Source of the DNA: Elusimicrobiota bacterium
GTDB taxonomy: Bacteria > Elusimicrobiota > UBA5214 > JBBAAG01
DNA length: 52,852 bases
NCBI GenBank assembly: GCA_041658405.1
Contig: JBBAAG010000010.1
Span: 1 to 52,852 of the forward strand
Direction of reading: 5' to 3'
Below, piece by piece: positions 1 to 7,672 of this stretch. A program made the position numbers and the translations under genes. Each line of letters opens with the position of its first letter. The first letter of the stretch is position 1. A model generated the notes under the pieces. It did not search any database, was not told the DNA's origin, and saw nothing but the letters and a program-made list of their open reading frames with translations.

Positions 1-1407
1 AGCCGTCAACTGCGGGAAAAACCCGCGGGCAAGGAATGTCAATACCGACAACCCCACGAGGTTAGGCATACCCTGATCAAGTAACGTTTTCACTCCCACA
101 GTATATGACAATATACGTTTCTGGTAGAACATAGGAAATAACCATATCATCGGGATCCCGGTTTCCGCACGGATACGCGCGTACACAAACGCTACCGTGA
201 TAATCATGAAGATAAACGCAGCTACTACCCAGAGTTTCATATGAAGCATTGACAGTATTACGCATAAAATTATTATCCCTGCGATACTCCCGAAAAACGC
301 TACCCTATACGATACCGGTTCATTTGAATCATCAATCTCAGGATCAGAGAATACCGCTTTTTTGAATACTTCAACCAAATGTTTCCGTGCAAGTAATACA
401 AGTACAATCGCAAACGCTATGTATCCTCCGATAGCTTGTTCCGGGCCATAGAATAACGGATAATTGTTTAACTGCACACCCATACCCATACCGATAACCT
501 GTTCAATCCTGAACAGCAGATAGAATAGCCAGACAGACATACTTACTTCTAAAGATACAAGGTATCCAAACCCCAGTATTGCAGGATTATAGTAGATAAC
601 CAGCGGCTTAATAGCTGACCATGGCTGTTCCGTAAACACATTACCCAGATTGTAGTAAATCCCCATTGCAGGGAAATCAGGGTTAACAGCATTTAAGATA
701 TTCATTACATTGTATAACAACGCCAACCCAAACCCTATCCACATAACAGGACTTTTTAAAAAGTCAGATACCGCGGAGTTAGGGTCAGACTTACTCTGTT
801 GTGTTAATTCCAACGGCAGATAAATCAACGGAAAAGTCAGACGTTCCTTCTCAATCCACTGTTTCCTGAAGATAACAAGAATAAAAAACATTGTGAGAAA
901 CAGCGTTACGAATACCATACCCCACATCATCAACGGTACCGCCCAGTCACCCCATGGGACACGCCCATCCGGCGCGCCTTCGTACATCATACGTATAACT
1001 TCCTTGTTTTGCGGCGCTACCCACGAAGGAATATATTCCGCGAGTTTATCAAACTGGTTTTCGGGTGTAGCATAGTAGTACGGTACTGTGATAAACGGAA
1101 AAAATACGCGGGCAACCCCTACGGCACTCATTGATACTGCCATAGTCATTACGCTGTAGATAACTAATACTTCAGCGCGGTTAAGACGCAGTTTTGTACT
1201 GATTTTATTAAGTACCGGATTCAGGAGTACGAGCAGCAACAAGCCCGCTACTGCCGGGATTGGCGGTACGCTTTCCGATATCTGGCACGCATTCGTGATA
1301 AGTTCAGACCTGCCAATCCAAACCGTTGCGATCACTACTAATATGATTGAAATAATAAACGCGCGAAATGTCAACCCGCTGATTTGTTCATTCTGTTTTT
1401 CATTCAT
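1..1407 (-). CDS. Large polytopic membrane protein, OPT-like (DUF6785/DUF6784-type), 3' end cut by window edge
   Basis: The frame is open from an ATG at 1407 to the window edge (469 codons, no stop). It starts 19 bases after the response-regulator gene, and an AAGGA ribosome site lies about 9 bases before the ATG. The protein is very hydrophobic, with many membrane segments and a soluble stretch holding WVAPQNKEVIRMMYEG and VPWGDW. It aligns along its whole visible length with the protein at 14210-16222, sharing RKQW(I/V)EKERLTFPLIYLPLELT, NILNAVNP, EQVIG and FVYARIRAETG(I/V)PMIWLFP, with roughly two thirds identity by eye. The paralogue is 670 residues, so about 190-200 residues lie outside the window. 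From memory this resembles the DUF6785/DUF6784 families, which look like oligopeptide transporters. The substrate is unknown; it could be a channel or a secretion component instead. Confidence 0.85.
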   Translation of the reverse strand, partial: MNEKQNEQISGLTFRAFIISIILVVIATVWIGRSELITNACQISESVPPIPAVAGLLLLVLLNPVLNKISTKLRLNRAEVLVIYSVMTMAVSMSAVGVARVFFPFITVPYYYATPENQFDKLAEYIPSWVAPQNKEVIRMMYEGAPDGRVPWGDWAVPLMMWGMVFVTLFLTMFFILVIFRKQWIEKERLTFPLIYLPLELTQQSKSDPNSAVSDFLKSPVMWIGFGLALLYNVMNILNAVNPDFPAMGIYYNLGNVFTEQPWSAIKPLVIYYNPAILGFGYLVSLEVSMSVWLFYLLFRIEQVIGMGMGVQLNNYPLFYGPEQAIGGYIAFAIVLVLLARKHLVEVFKKAVFSDPEIDDSNEPVSYRVAFFGSIAGIIILCVILSMLHMKLWVVAAFIFMIITVAFVYARIRAETGIPMIWLFPMFYQKRILSYTVGVKTLLDQGMPNLVGLSVLTFLARGFFPQLTA

Positions 1408-1426
1408 TAAATAATTTCCTTCTTAA

Positions 1427-1792
1427 TCACTTCTTTATCAGCACTGCCCTAACACTCTCACGTAACATCTTAGGGTCAAATGGTTTCTCTATGTACGCCA
1501 CAATATTTTTTGCCATTGCAAACACATCACGCATCCGTCCTTTTGCAGTAAGGATTATCACAGGAATCTTATTTGTTGCAGGATCCTGCTGCAGCGTGTT
1601 ATACACAGTATACCCGTCAATCCCGGGCATCATTATATCCAGAAGGATAAGGTCAGGTTTTTGTTGCGCTGCCAGGCTGATAGCTTCCCTCCCGTTGAAT
1701 GCGTTAATCACTTCATACCCGTCTTTCATCAATAAAAAGTCTAGCAATTCAACCACATTTTTTTCGTCATCAACAACCATCACTTTTGCCAT
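1427..1792 (-). CDS. Stand-alone response regulator receiver domain (CheY-like)
   Basis: The 121 residues form a single receiver domain with no output domain. The acidic pair D8-D9, the phospho-acceptor D52 (LLLDIMMPG), T82 and K103 (EKPF) are all in place, so it should be phosphorylatable. The length matches CheY/Spo0F-type single-domain regulators. It begins 7 bases after the prfB stop and is followed 19 bases later by the OPT-like membrane protein at the left edge, so it is probably on the long his-trp transcript or a sub-operon. No histidine kinase is visible in the window. The partner and output are unknown, and its position is not evidence that it regulates its neighbours. Confidence 0.93.
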   Translation of the reverse strand: MAKVMVVDDEKNVVELLDFLLMKDGYEVINAFNGREAISLAAQQKPDLILLDIMMPGIDGYTVYNTLQQDPATNKIPVIILTAKGRMRDVFAMAKNIVAYIEKPFDPKMLRESVRAVLIKK

Positions 1793-1799
1793 AGGTTAT

Positions 1800-2913
1800 T
1801 CATCCTTTCTTTTCCCCGGCTTTAGATTCGAGAAAAGATTCTATAAACATATCAATATTACCATCCATAACATCCGCGATATTGCTGTACTCATGATCTG
1901 TACGATGATCCTTTACCAGCTGGTACGGCATAAACACATATGAACGTATCTGATTACCCCATGCAATATCACCTTTTTCGCCGTAATGACGTTCCTGTTC
2001 CGCGCGTTTTTTATCTTCTTCCAACTCAAACAATTTAGCTTTCAGCATCTTCATTGCTTTCGCACGGTTTTTCATCTGTGAACGCTCATTTTGGCACGCA
2101 ACAACGATTCCCGTGGGTAAATGTGTCATCCTAACCGCAGAATCTGTTTTATTAACATGCTGCCCGCCTGCCCCTGAAGAACGGTAGGTATCAATCCGTA
2201 AATCAGTATCTTTTACTTCAATCTGCACATCATCTTCAATCTCAGGTATAACATCACACGCAGCGAAAGACGTATGCCTGCGTTTATTCGCATCAAACGG
2301 CGAAATCCGTACAAGCCGGTGAACCCCGGTCTCTGATTTCAAATACCCGTATGCGTATAAACCATTAACGAAAAAAGTTACGCTTTTAATCCCCGCCCCG
2401 TCACCGGGAAGAATATCCATAACTTCGGTAGCATACCCCCGGCGTTCAGCCCAGCGGAGGTACATCCTGAAAAGCATTTCTACCCAGTCACACGCTTCTG
2501 TCCCACCCGCGCCGGAATGAAGGTTTACAATCGCGCTATTCCTATCCTGCGGGCCGGAAAGCTTGGTTTCAAGTTCAATCCTATGCACATTTTCGCTTAA
2601 CGCATTGATTTCATTAACAATTTCCTGGTCATACGCAGAACTACCCTCTTCTTTAGCAAGGTTATACAAAGTTTTTACATCATCAAACTTTCTCTGGAAA
2701 GTGGACCATAATTCCGATAGTTTTCTTATATCTGCTACTTGCTGAGAAACCTTCTGTGCTTCGGTTTGGTTATTCCAGAAATCAGGTTTTGCTGTACGTG
2801 CTTCAAGCTCAGTTAACAATGCTCTACGGTTATCAATCTCAAAGAAACCTCCGCAATTTTTCAAACCTTACAGAAAGATCTTGGATTTGTCCATTAACTT
2901 CTTCTATTACCAT
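1800..2913 (-). CDS. prfB: Peptide chain release factor 2, with programmed +1 frameshift
   Basis: RF2 recognises UGA and UAA stop codons and triggers peptide release on the ribosome. The main frame carries the SPF recognition motif (RISPFDANKRR) and the catalytic GGQ (SSGAGGQHVNK). The full gene starts upstream in another frame, at the ATG at 2913, preceded by GGAG at 8-base spacing. That first frame reads 24 codons and meets an in-frame UGA at 2841-2839. Shifting +1 at the CUU-UGA gives continuous homology (FLEIDNRRALLTELEA...). The usual spacing and an internal CGGAGG Shine-Dalgarno-like stimulator are present. RF2 therefore autoregulates its own synthesis here as in E. coli. A start at 2864 (354 residues) would be an artefact of ignoring the shift. 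The expected product is about 371 residues, normal for the family. Confidence 0.96.
2839..2853 (-). other. prfB programmed +1 frameshift site
   Basis: Read on the minus strand, this stretch is CGG AGG TTT CTT TGA. CTT is the slippery codon (2844-2842), TGA is the in-frame stop at codon 25 (2841-2839), and CGGAGG (2853-2848) is the internal Shine-Dalgarno-like stimulator. The arrangement matches the classical RF2 site: when RF2 is scarce the ribosome slips forward one base and continues into the main frame. Confidence 0.95.
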
Positions 2914-2962
2914 AATAATTGCTCCAATAAATACATAAACACCTTATATTATATGTCAACTG

Positions 2963-3607
2963 TCAACACTGGCACCGTAAAATAAACTGTTTTAACTTGT
3001 CATAATCTTTCCTCCGAGGTAAACGTTCAACCCCTGATGCTACATCTACGGCAAACGGGTCAACTTTCTCCACTGCCGCAGCTACATTGTCAGGATTCAA
3101 CCCTCCGGCAAGAAAAATCGGTACTTCCAAAATCTTAGCTTTAACCGCGATATCCCAGTTGAACACCTCACCGGTTCCACCCTCAACCCCGGGCACATAT
3201 GCATCCAAAAGAAAGTACTTTACGTATGGCTTATACTGTTCCATTGAGGTTATAACCTCATCCCCTTGTACTCTAAACGCTTTAATAACCTCAACCCCTG
3301 GTGCTACTACGGATATTTGTTCCCCCAGTGTTTTTACATACTCAACCGTTTCATCGCCATGCAACTGCACAAGTTTTAACCCCGTATTTTTCACGGTTTG
3401 AATCAACTCATCGGTTTCAGCGTTTACGAATACGCCAACAGGTTTTACAAACCCAGGAAGTTTTGATACAACATCCTTCACCATCTTCTGTGACACCTTC
3501 CTGGGACTATTTTCCCAGAAATTAAACCCTAGATAGTGTACCCCCATCCCGGCACACCAAACCGCATCATTTTCGTTTGTGATCCCGCAAATTTTAATTT
3601 TTGCCAT
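2963..3607 (-). CDS. trpF: Phosphoribosylanthranilate isomerase
   Basis: This enzyme performs the third step of tryptophan synthesis, the Amadori rearrangement of phosphoribosylanthranilate to CdRP. The 214 residues form one (beta/alpha)8 barrel of normal length. The N-terminal KICGIT motif supplies the catalytic Cys (C7), and AVDVASGVE near the C-terminus supplies the general-acid Asp and phosphate-binding loop. LAGGLNPDNV is also characteristic. It follows trpC by about 60 bases and precedes prfB by about 50. A separate hisA is present upstream, so the two isomerase jobs are not shared by one PriA-type enzyme here. Confidence 0.96.
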   Translation of the reverse strand: MAKIKICGITNENDAVWCAGMGVHYLGFNFWENSPRKVSQKMVKDVVSKLPGFVKPVGVFVNAETDELIQTVKNTGLKLVQLHGDETVEYVKTLGEQISVVAPGVEVIKAFRVQGDEVITSMEQYKPYVKYFLLDAYVPGVEGGTGEVFNWDIAVKAKILEVPIFLAGGLNPDNVAAAVEKVDPFAVDVASGVERLPRRKDYDKLKQFILRCQC

Positions 3608-3667
3608 ACAAATACTTCCTTATCAAATGATTATAACAGAAAATACGGCTTTTGAAAAGAATTACTA

Positions 3668-4474
3668 CTATAAACCGAGCCCGCGCACTGTGTGTTCGAT
3701 GTTAGACAATCCCGCACGTATCAATGTTTCACCGATAAGGACTGCATGCACATTCGCACCGGTAAGCGCTTCAATATCTTCACGCGTTTTTATCCCGCTT
3801 TCCGCGACTGTAACTTTTAATGCAGGAATCTGGGGAACAAGTTCCAGTGTGGTATTAATATCCACCCTGAACGTCGTTAAATCACGGTTATTTATCCCGA
3901 TAATCTCCGCACCGGTTTTCTCAAGTACAGTCTTTAGTTCCTTACCATCATGAACTTCAACAAGTACATCCATCCCGAGTTCCTTTGCATACACGCGTAA
4001 CTCTTCAATTTGCCTAGGATCAAGCACGGCGTTAATTAAAAGTATAGCATCCGCACCAGCGGCCTTAGCTTCTGCTACCTGATACCTATCGATAATAAAA
4101 TCTTTCCTCAATAACGGCAAAGATACCTTTATTTTAATATCAGATATATATTCAAGGCTTCCCCCAAAAAACTTTTCATCGGTCAGTACAGACACTGCCG
4201 CTGCGCCAGAAGATTCATACTTTTTTGCGATAGTAACAGGTTCAAATTTTTTAACTAATTCCCCGGCAGAAGGCGACCTGCGTTTTACTTCAGCGATTAG
4301 GTTAACTTTAGCATCGCTGTTCTCACGTTTGATGGAATCACGGAAAGAATAAGGTTTATATTCGAGGCCGGCAATTTGTTTCTCCAGTTGTTTTAACGAG
4401 ACAATATCTTTACGTTCTTGAACAAATACTTTTTTATAAGCAATAATCCCGTCGAGAATATTATTAACCTTCAT
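3668..4474 (-). CDS. trpC: Indole-3-glycerol phosphate synthase
   Basis: It closes the indole ring by converting CdRP to indole-3-glycerol phosphate. The 268-residue TIM barrel shows the expected LIAEVKRRSPS (catalytic Glu and Lys), LLRKDFIID (catalytic Lys) and GINNRDLTTF motifs, then VAESGI and VLIGETLIRAG at the phosphate site. It is monofunctional, with no fused TrpF. The start overlaps the end of trpD by 11 bases, which implies translational coupling. The trpD-trpC-trpF order is the usual bacterial one. trpB and trpA are not in the window. Confidence 0.97.
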   Translation of the reverse strand: MKVNNILDGIIAYKKVFVQERKDIVSLKQLEKQIAGLEYKPYSFRDSIKRENSDAKVNLIAEVKRRSPSAGELVKKFEPVTIAKKYESSGAAAVSVLTDEKFFGGSLEYISDIKIKVSLPLLRKDFIIDRYQVAEAKAAGADAILLINAVLDPRQIEELRVYAKELGMDVLVEVHDGKELKTVLEKTGAEIIGINNRDLTTFRVDINTTLELVPQIPALKVTVAESGIKTREDIEALTGANVHAVLIGETLIRAGLSNIEHTVRGLGL

Positions 4475-5522
4475 TTGTAAGGTTTTTCAGGAGTTCAACT
4501 TTCTTTAATGCAGCACCGGAATCAATGGACACACTCGCGAGCTCCACTCCGGCTTTAACGCCACTTGCTTTCCCTGCTGCTACGATTGCCAGTGCTGAGT
4601 TCAGAAGTACAACATCTCTCCGCGGGCCTTTTTCACCGCGTAGTACTGCAGAAATGATCTCCGCGTTTTTCTTGGCATCACCCCCGCGGATATCTTCAAG
4701 TGCTGCACGGGTAAAACCAAACTGTTCCGGTATTATAGTATACTCCTTAACCTTATTATCCATAAGTTCCGCAATAAAAGTTTCTCCTGTAACTGACACT
4801 TCATCAAGACTGTCCTTACCATGCACGACAAATACATGTTTAGCTCCGAGCCTGTTCATAACCTCAGCGAGTATTGGAACTAAACTTTTTTCGTACACCC
4901 CCAGCACCTGGGCAGTAGCATTCGCGGGATTCGTCAACGGGCCGAGGATATTAAATATTGTGCGAATACCTATCTGTTTCCGCGGATTAATAGCATACTT
5001 CATTGCTCCATGCAATACAGGCGCGAAGAGGAACCCTATCCCCGCAGTAGCAAGGCATTTTTCTACCACTCCAACGGTAACGTCAAGCTTTACCCCCAAC
5101 GCTTCCAGGACATCAGCGCTGCCGCAATGCGACGATACCGAACGGTTACCATGCTTTGCAACGATAATCCCCGCACCAGCAACAACAAATGCTGTGGTAG
5201 TAGATATATTAAACGTATTAGTCCTGTCCCCGCCAGTACCGCAGGTATCTACAATGGTTTCATAGTCAATATTGATATCATCCCGATCAAGCCCTACAGC
5301 ATTTTTAGGAGAAACATTCACGTGTGTCGCGAACTGGCGCATAACCCTCGCACAGCCGGTAATCTCGTCAATAGTTTCACCTTTCATTCTCAACGCCGTG
5401 ATAAACGCTGCGACCTGAGCGTCTGTAGCTTCACCACCCATGATTTCAGACATCACATCAACAGCTTCAAGCTCGTCGAGATTATTCCCGGCAACAATTT
5501 TCTGTATAGCTTCCTTAATCAT
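4464..5522 (-). CDS. trpD: Anthranilate phosphoribosyltransferase
   Basis: It transfers the phosphoribosyl group of PRPP to anthranilate. The 352 residues match the family length. The PRPP-binding glycine-rich loop reads DTCGTGGDRTNTFNIST, and KHGNRSVSSHCGSADVLEALG and GIRTIFNILGPLTNP are family signatures. The protein stands alone and is not fused to TrpG. Its ATG lies only 2 bases after the stop of the upstream ABC ATPase, so it is coupled to the transport cassette and not to trpG, which lies about 11 kb upstream. That placement is the oddity: the enzyme is ordinary but its upstream neighbour is not. Confidence 0.97.
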   Translation of the reverse strand: MIKEAIQKIVAGNNLDELEAVDVMSEIMGGEATDAQVAAFITALRMKGETIDEITGCARVMRQFATHVNVSPKNAVGLDRDDINIDYETIVDTCGTGGDRTNTFNISTTTAFVVAGAGIIVAKHGNRSVSSHCGSADVLEALGVKLDVTVGVVEKCLATAGIGFLFAPVLHGAMKYAINPRKQIGIRTIFNILGPLTNPANATAQVLGVYEKSLVPILAEVMNRLGAKHVFVVHGKDSLDEVSVTGETFIAELMDNKVKEYTIIPEQFGFTRAALEDIRGGDAKKNAEIISAVLRGEKGPRRDVVLLNSALAIVAAGKASGVKAGVELASVSIDSGAALKKVELLKNLTNEG

Positions 5523-5524
5523 TA

Positions 5525-6259
5525 TTACTCTTGATGTCCTTCAACTTCACCGATCTTGAGTTCGATATCACTACGTTTTTCTATACGCTCAATCTGCCCG
5601 TCTGTCACCCAGATGATACGGTCTGATACGTCTAACATCTTAAGGTCATGTGTTGCAGAGATTACGGTTACACCTTTTTCTCTATTAAGTTTCTTCAATA
5701 ATGCAATAATTTCTTTCCCGGTCTTAAGGTCAAGGTTACCCGTAGGTTCATCAGCCAGTACAATCGCAGGATCATTCGCTAACGCCCTGGCGATAGCAAC
5801 GCGCTGCTGTTGCCCGCCGGACATCTCCAACGGTTTATGATGCAACCTACCGCCAAGACCAACAAGTTCGAGCAACTCTTTCCCGCGGTCAAGGCATTCA
5901 TCTGTAGACAACCCGGCAAATATCATCGGTAAAGTAACATTCTCCAGCGCTGTCATAACAGAGATTAAGTTAAACGTCTGGAATATGTACCCTATTTTCC
6001 GGCACCGCAACCACGCAAGTTCATATGCATCCAACTGTGCGACATCAACTTCATCAATATAAATCTTACCCTCAGTAGGTTTATCAAGGCCTCCGATAGC
6101 ATTAAACAAAGTTGACTTTCCAGACCCTGACGGCCCCATGATCGATATATACTCACCTTTCATAATCTCAAGGTTAACGCCTCTAAGTGCATTAACCTCA
6201 ATTTTACCCATAATGTACTGTTTTCTTACGTTAATACACCGGACAGTAAGTTCTGCCAT
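5525..6259 (-). CDS. ABC transporter ATP-binding protein (LolD/MacB type)
   Basis: The 244-residue nucleotide-binding subunit has Walker A GPSGSGKST (residues 42-50), a Q-loop (IFQTFNL), signature MSGGQQQRVAIARAL, Walker B IVLADEPTGNLD and switch His (SATHD). TGNLDLKTG after Walker B is characteristic of the LolD/MacB/FtsE branch, whose partners are FtsX-fold permeases acting by mechanotransmission. Two FtsX-domain proteins occur in the same gene run (9646-14166 and 16239-16901), and they are the obvious partners. A strong GGAGGAGAG site precedes the ATG. About 20 extra acidic residues trail the domain. The transported or extracted substrate is unknown. Confidence 0.95.
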   Translation of the reverse strand: MAELTVRCINVRKQYIMGKIEVNALRGVNLEIMKGEYISIMGPSGSGKSTLFNAIGGLDKPTEGKIYIDEVDVAQLDAYELAWLRCRKIGYIFQTFNLISVMTALENVTLPMIFAGLSTDECLDRGKELLELVGLGGRLHHKPLEMSGGQQQRVAIARALANDPAIVLADEPTGNLDLKTGKEIIALLKKLNREKGVTVISATHDLKMLDVSDRIIWVTDGQIERIEKRSDIELKIGEVEGHQE

Positions 6260-6303
6260 GTAACTCTCCTCCTATTCAATAAATATAATAATAAAAAAAT
6301 AAT

Positions 6304-6693
6304 CTACTTTTTAACATCTAACTGTACTAACCCGCGTTCTACCAGGTTGCGTACATATTCAAATATCGACAGTTCCGACTCTTTAAAACTAAGCTTATAC
6401 TTCTCTACGATAATCTGTATAAGACCTGCAACCGTGCGTTGCCCGTCACACGCATCCCAGATAACCGTTCCAATAGGGTCTAACGCAACAATCCTGTTTT
6501 TAGGTAAAATAAACATCCATGCAAAAAATGAGTTTATTCCCTTATACTTCAAAGGCAACTTCAGGACTACTTCTTCTTCCCCCCGCTTATCTTCTGTAAT
6601 AAGACCATTTTTTCTGGGTACCGCGGTCAACGACTGCTCCCGCGTTAATACCATCCGCCCTTTAATACTCTTTTTACTGTTCATGACATACAA
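6304..6693 (-). CDS. PqqD-like small protein
   Basis: The 129 residues hold a C-terminal half typical of the PqqD family: LDPIGTVIWDACDGQRTVAGLIQIIVEKYKL, then a helix and LVERGLV. This is the winged-helix fold that acts as a peptide-recognition element in RiPP pathways or as a stand-alone module of unknown role. About 65 N-terminal residues are less typical and include an LPLKYKG...FILPKNR stretch. The start is 6693 or the second ATG at 6684; either overlaps the upstream gene, so translation is coupled. No precursor peptide or radical SAM gene is adjacent. It may bind a peptide handled by the neighbouring transporters, or serve as a structural adaptor; both are inference. Confidence 0.72.
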   Translation of the reverse strand: MYVMNSKKSIKGRMVLTREQSLTAVPRKNGLITEDKRGEEEVVLKLPLKYKGINSFFAWMFILPKNRIVALDPIGTVIWDACDGQRTVAGLIQIIVEKYKLSFKESELSIFEYVRNLVERGLVQLDVKK

Positions 6694-7630
6694 CTCTTAC
6701 TTGTTCCATAAACTTCCCGGCTATACCATCGTTTCCATCAACCCGAATTTCCGTAAGAAATATGCGGTTAATCTCCGGGCAATACCATAGTTTTATATTC
6801 AAACTTTCCTCAGGCTGTCCTTTACTTAAAAAACTCTTTTTTACAGGTTTATAGTTCAGCAACTCAACTGCCTGATGCCCACGGAAATCCACCTGAACAG
6901 CCTTCTCCGCAAGCTCGTGATACAACGACTTCATCACACCTTTTGACCAGTCATAAAACGGCATTTTGCGCAACAATACATCCGCAAGCCCCCACCGCGC
7001 TATCCTTAACTTTGCTTTACCAGCACTAAAATTCATCTGAAGGAATGCAGATTTTACCTCACAATTATCAAGCCTGAACTCCTTAGGGATATCCGCATGG
7101 AAATCAAGTATCGCCCATGGCGCTTTATCCCCCTGTACATGATCCCTTAACGACCTGATAACCTTCAGCATTAACGGCTGTTCTTCCTGAGTATAATACA
7201 ACTGACATACAACAGTTTTATTACACCCGCTGCAGTGGAACCCAACCCCTTCAAATTTCAAATGCGTTTTTTTTAGGTGAACAATTTTGAACCCTATCTG
7301 TTCAACACCAGTCCACTGTGTATCATCAATCCACCGTATAGCGCCAAACTCCGGCTTCGCTTTTTTCCCAAACTTGAACTGTTTCACAATTCTTTTAATA
7401 AAATTATCAACAACCAGCCTTAAGTTCGGCTTTTTCTTGAACGTCTGCCATTTTATCCCAAGCTTGACACTAAAACGGTCATCAATTCTTAGATACCCGT
7501 TATCATAGTTCCCGCTGAACGCACCGATATCCCAATCCTGAGGTACCGTCATTGTAAAACCGTACCACGCAATCATTTTCTCGGTATTGCCAGGATTCAC
7601 AGTATTCTCACTCATATTCTCAAAATACAT
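6674..7630 (-). CDS. Conserved-looking hypothetical protein, unrecognised
   Basis: I do not recognise this 318-residue protein. It has no signal peptide or membrane segment and so appears cytosolic. It reads like two related beta-rich halves. The first opens with WYGFTMTVPQDWDIGAFSGNYDNGYLRI, and the second has APWAILDFHADIPKEFRLDNCEVKSAFLQMNF with WGLADVLL. A phrase like FxxxVPxxW is seen in small PsbP/MOG1-like or DUF1795-like folds, but this is only a resemblance. A CSGC pair occurs near residue 133. The last 20 bases overlap the PqqD-like gene, so the two are probably made together in similar amounts. The start may be 7630 or the in-frame ATG at 7615. Confidence 0.8.
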   Translation of the reverse strand: MYFENMSENTVNPGNTEKMIAWYGFTMTVPQDWDIGAFSGNYDNGYLRIDDRFSVKLGIKWQTFKKKPNLRLVVDNFIKRIVKQFKFGKKAKPEFGAIRWIDDTQWTGVEQIGFKIVHLKKTHLKFEGVGFHCSGCNKTVVCQLYYTQEEQPLMLKVIRSLRDHVQGDKAPWAILDFHADIPKEFRLDNCEVKSAFLQMNFSAGKAKLRIARWGLADVLLRKMPFYDWSKGVMKSLYHELAEKAVQVDFRGHQAVELLNYKPVKKSFLSKGQPEESLNIKLWYCPEINRIFLTEIRVDGNDGIAGKFMEQVRVVCHEQ

Positions 7631-7672
7631 TCTTTCTCAAAGAACAATCTAACCACCTACCATTATTCACTG

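Noticed and set aside
1..1407. The left-edge membrane protein as a truncated pseudogene
   Set aside because: There is no stop or frameshift; it is open to the window edge and matches its paralogue throughout, so it is cut only by the window.
4525..5265. Long plus-strand open frame (246 codons) opposite trpD
   Set aside because: It is antisense to a clearly real gene, has no recognisable domain or ribosome site, and is explained by the codon use of trpD.
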